Assembly (NCBI GenBank): GCA_964059195.1 | Contig: CAXKWD010000006.1 | Coordinates: 15,120,530-15,184,529, forward strand | DNA from: Ectobius pallidus | Taxonomy: Eukaryota > Arthropoda > Insecta > Blattodea > Ectobiidae | Reading direction: 5' to 3' | Length of the DNA stretch: 64,000 nucleotides | In this document: positions 61,171 to 64,000 of the stretch, piece after piece | Position numbering within the stretch: the stretch's first letter is position 1 | Layout: each line of letters opens with the position of its first letter | Notes under the pieces: model-generated | What the model was told of the DNA's origin: nothing | The model's input: the letters and a program-made list of their open reading frames with translations, nothing else | Database searches by the model: none | Made by a program: the position numbers and the translations under genes

Positions 61171-64000
61171 TATTGTGGAATATTAGGTGACATACCAATC
61201 GCAATTACGCATTACCGGCGTTGAGCAGCGGCTACAGGCATGATGGCATGACCTGCGGGGAAGCAGGGCAGGCGGCAAGCGGGAAGCGGCCAGGCGAGTG
61301 GAAAGGGGAACTCATGGGGCGCAAAGTTCCATTATTCCCATTTTATTCCATAATCTAGTAATATTTTACTTTTACAAAGACTGATGTTAGGATCATTAGC
61401 GAAATTGATTAGGCCTACACACAACATTTTAGACTTAATTTTAAATTTGATTCTACAAACTGTAGCCTATTGGGGTTATAACCAAAATTGTGACTGAATG
61501 TAGGCCTAAATTAAGAATAGAACAGATAGAAGAAATCTGACGAGATTTTACATGATTTGGTAAAGATGTTTTAAATTACCTAATCTATTAAGTGCACATA
61601 TAGGCCATTAGGGATAGATGAAACAATTTGATGGAAAAGGATTCTAGCAATCAAGTTAAGCTAATCAGATTTAGACTGTTATTCAAACATAATGTAAATG
61701 CATTTTTTAACCCTGTCATGAACTATGTTTTTGAATTATAGAGGTTGAGTTGATTATATAACTAACGTAGGCTTACAGCTCTATCCACATTGTGCAGTTG
61801 GCAGTCTGTAGTTGATAGTCAAAGTAAAGTGTGGTGAGTAATGTACGCCATTCACAAAGTACAGTTGCAGTCAGCAGTCGAGAAATTCATCTTCGACTAC
61901 CGACTGCAAGTTACATATTACGAGATTGAAAATTATTTACTAGTGCAAAGAAATAGATTAGGTTACTATGAAATGCAAGATGTGTTTATTATAGCCTAGA
62001 TATTGTGCGCTATAAATCGATTCCTTCCCATTATTTGTACTGTAAAATGTTTCCCTAACCTCAATGTTGGCTCAACTTACTGGCAACATTCCCTGGATTT
62101 CTTAGACTATATAATGAGGGCATAACTTGGAAAGACTTACATAAATTTATATAACATGCGTTTACATGAAATACTAAGGCCTACGGTAACATGCACGGTA
62201 TAATAAATCGAAATACTTGATTCTGACACATAACTGCATGCTCCATATATGCAGGTTTGAAATCTTGAAAATCCCAATTGATCTTGCGAACTGTTCCAAT
62301 TTAGTTGGAATTTCGTTGCTTATGATCCTCCTCTGCTTTGATTTCCTTCTGCCTTGATTTCAGTAAATCATCTGAAACAAATAAAGGTAGGCCTACCTCT
62401 TCAATTATAATGTAAATTTCGAATAGCCTATAAATGATACGCCTATTTATTTTTAGAGGCTGTATTTCATGCAACACTCATAATACAGTATTGTGTAAAA
62501 ATGATAACGTTATATATTCAGAGAACAATCAAAGGGCTTACCTAATATTATGTATGAAATATGAATGAGAATCAAAACAGTGTTAACTTCTGTACATATC
62601 AAGATGGCGAATGAGGAATGACCGTTGACCGTTACGGCCCTGTGCCGAGACCTACGAACACGCCCGGAAATTTCCGAAGACTGGTGAGAAGATAAATGCG
62701 ATCAAATTCCAACGTTGGCCCAACAATCATAAGCCCAACGGTAGGGCGGTAGGTAACGCCAACCAAAAAATGAATGGGCCCAAAGGAGGAAATTACAACG
62801 AACCTTTTCCCAACATATCCCTACCATGCCAACCAAATCCCTCCATTGGGCCAACGAAGTGTGCTACTAGGGTTACTACAGAAATATTGGAAGCATTAGA
62901 TAAAAAGAAATATGCTCTGGGAATTTTCTGCGACTTAGCTAAAGCATTTGACTGTATAAATCATGAAATATTACTTCAAAAATTGGATCATTATGGGTTC
63001 GATAATTTAACACTTAAGTGGTTCAAATCATATCTTTCTGATAGAACTCAAAAGGTAATAATAAATGGAAATGAATCTAACCTAGGGTTTGTTAAGAATG
63101 GGGTACCTCAGGGATCAATACTGGGACCTTTGCTCTTTTTAATTTTCATTAATGACTTGCCCTATAACTTAAGTGACGAATCAAAGGTATTGCTCTTTGC
63201 AGATGATACTAGTCTACTTGTAACAGGAACGTCACAAGAACATTTATCAAGAATAGCTACAAAGGCTTTTCACGAGTTAAACACATGGTTTCTAGCTAAT
63301 AAAATGACACTTAATATTGATAAGACCCATTTTATACAATTTAGGACAAAAAACAGATGTATCTCAAATCTTGAAATTAATTATGGAACACAAATCATAC
63401 AAGAAATTAGCAATGTAAAATTTTTAGGATTACAAATTGACCAAAATCTTGACTGGAAGACACACATAGAAATGATAAGTCCAAAACTGAGTTCAGCGTG
63501 CTTTGCTTTAAGAATTTTGAATAATATATTAAAACAGGATGCATTACTTATGGTATATTTTGCATATTTTCACTCGGTAATGAGGTACGGGATCATTTTC
63601 TGGGGCAACTCTACCCATAGGGAGAAAATATTTAGATTACAAAAGCGGGCAATAAGAATAATATGTGGAAAGAAAAAAAGGGAATCTTGTAAACCGCTAT
63701 TTGAAAAATTAAAAGTCCTCACTCTTACAGGGGAGTATATATACTCTGTTATGTGTTATGTAGTGAATAATATTGATAAATTTCAAACTAATTTTAGTGT
63801 ACACGGACGTACTACCAGAAACATGAATGATCTACACAGACCAAATAACTCGTTAAAACTCTTTCAGAAGGGTGCGTACTATTCTGCAGTACAGATATAT
63901 AACAAGCTTCCAAACAACATTAAATTATTATGTATTCAAAGAAAGAGCAAACATTTCAAAACAGCTGTCAAGGAATTTTTAATAACTCACACCTTCTACA

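Larger units (their letters stand above)
57897..62872. mobile_element. 5-kb foldback-type DNA element with GTTGG-rich ends
   Basis: Tips CCCTAGTAGCACA (left) and TGTGCTACTAGGG (right) are inverted, with TT on both outer sides (57895-57896, 62873-62874); removing it joins LINE residues FQL and TTEIL in frame. Both subterminal zones (57905-58170 and 62690-62865) hold many GTTGG/CCAAC motifs, each beside TTGGGCCAA. Further in, long imperfect inverted arms pair 59480-59580 with 62050-62150 and 60325-60545 with 61565-61790. No transposase gene is visible. Guests are a palindrome, a MITE and two LINE tails. Superfamily unknown; a short duplication with clustered subterminal motifs is compatible with a CACTA-like system. 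Confidence 0.75.
56400..64000 (+). mobile_element. LINE with EN and RT in one open frame, split by a 5-kb DNA element, runs off the window
   Basis: Segment 56406-57896: C-terminal half of an APE-type endonuclease (ILCGDFNVDF, TTIDNIFID, LSDHDAQ), a linker, then RT (SKSSSGWDEISNKLLK, AIVKPLFKKGDKNLPSNYRPISLL, SSQFGFRSGMSTENATFQL). It resumes at 62873 in the same frame: [58 protein letters not shown] (catalytic), MTLNIDKTHFIQF, VKFLGLQIDQNLDW, LQKRAIRIICG and VHGRTTRNMNDLH. Apart from the insertion no stop occurs across about 870 codons. The N-terminal EN half is missing and the 3' end lies outside the window. CR1/Jockey-like; the exact clade is unresolved. Confidence 0.9.

Overview
The window reads as nuclear DNA of an insect with a large, AT-rich, transposon-dominated genome. 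Spliced exons with GT-AG introns, RNase H-bearing LINEs, an R2-superfamily LINE, Penelope-like elements, Helitrons, hAT, mariner and pogo elements and tRNA-derived SINEs all point to an animal. The style of the LINE tails (TAAG repeats) and SINEs suggests a cockroach or relative (Blattodea); that assignment is from memory of such repeats and is an inference. I see no bacterial, plasmid or phage gene structure and no CRISPR array.

Only one host gene is supported: a plus-strand, eight-exon gene for a secreted serine carboxypeptidase of peptidase family S28 (PRSS16 / K12H4.7-like), coding span 21268-46759. Splicing eight exons in phase gives 504 codons, a signal peptide, the GGSYPG nucleophile motif (Ser178), the YDPWH acid motif (Asp441) and the SHCADMY histidine (His466). 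Its seven introns (about 1.4 to 5.6 kb) are packed with mobile elements, including a Penelope-like element whose right target duplication ends 14 bp before exon 3.

Layout: 1-4.8 kb holds degenerate repeats, a T-rich array flanked by short inverted ends, LINE tails and a TA-flanked MITE. 4.9-7.9 kb is an unclassified conserved ORF (minus strand) split by a Penelope-like foldback carrying hammerhead-ribozyme-like motifs. 7.9-8.7 kb is a LINE RNase H fragment. 8.8-11.9 kb is an R2-superfamily LINE with two frameshifts. 12.0-20.6 kb is a LINE broken by three insertions: a second T-rich element; a 4-bp-TSD TIR element that itself hosts a hAT transposon (8-bp TSD, nearly intact transposase) and a Helitron; and a reversed LINE. 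21.3-46.8 kb is the S28 gene with introns full of Penelope, mariner, pogo, hAT, Helitron, SINE and LINE pieces. 47-56 kb is further transposon debris, including an LTR-like segment. 56.4-64.0 kb is a LINE with open EN-RT frame, split by a 5-kb foldback-type DNA element with GTTGG-rich ends, and running off the window.

The value of the window is mainly in its insertion history. Target-site duplications and interrupted reading frames allow many events to be ordered. Several elements (the T-rich TIR element, the 760-bp repeat-motif TIR element, the 5-kb GTTGG foldback, the split minus-strand ORF) do not fit families I can name with confidence.
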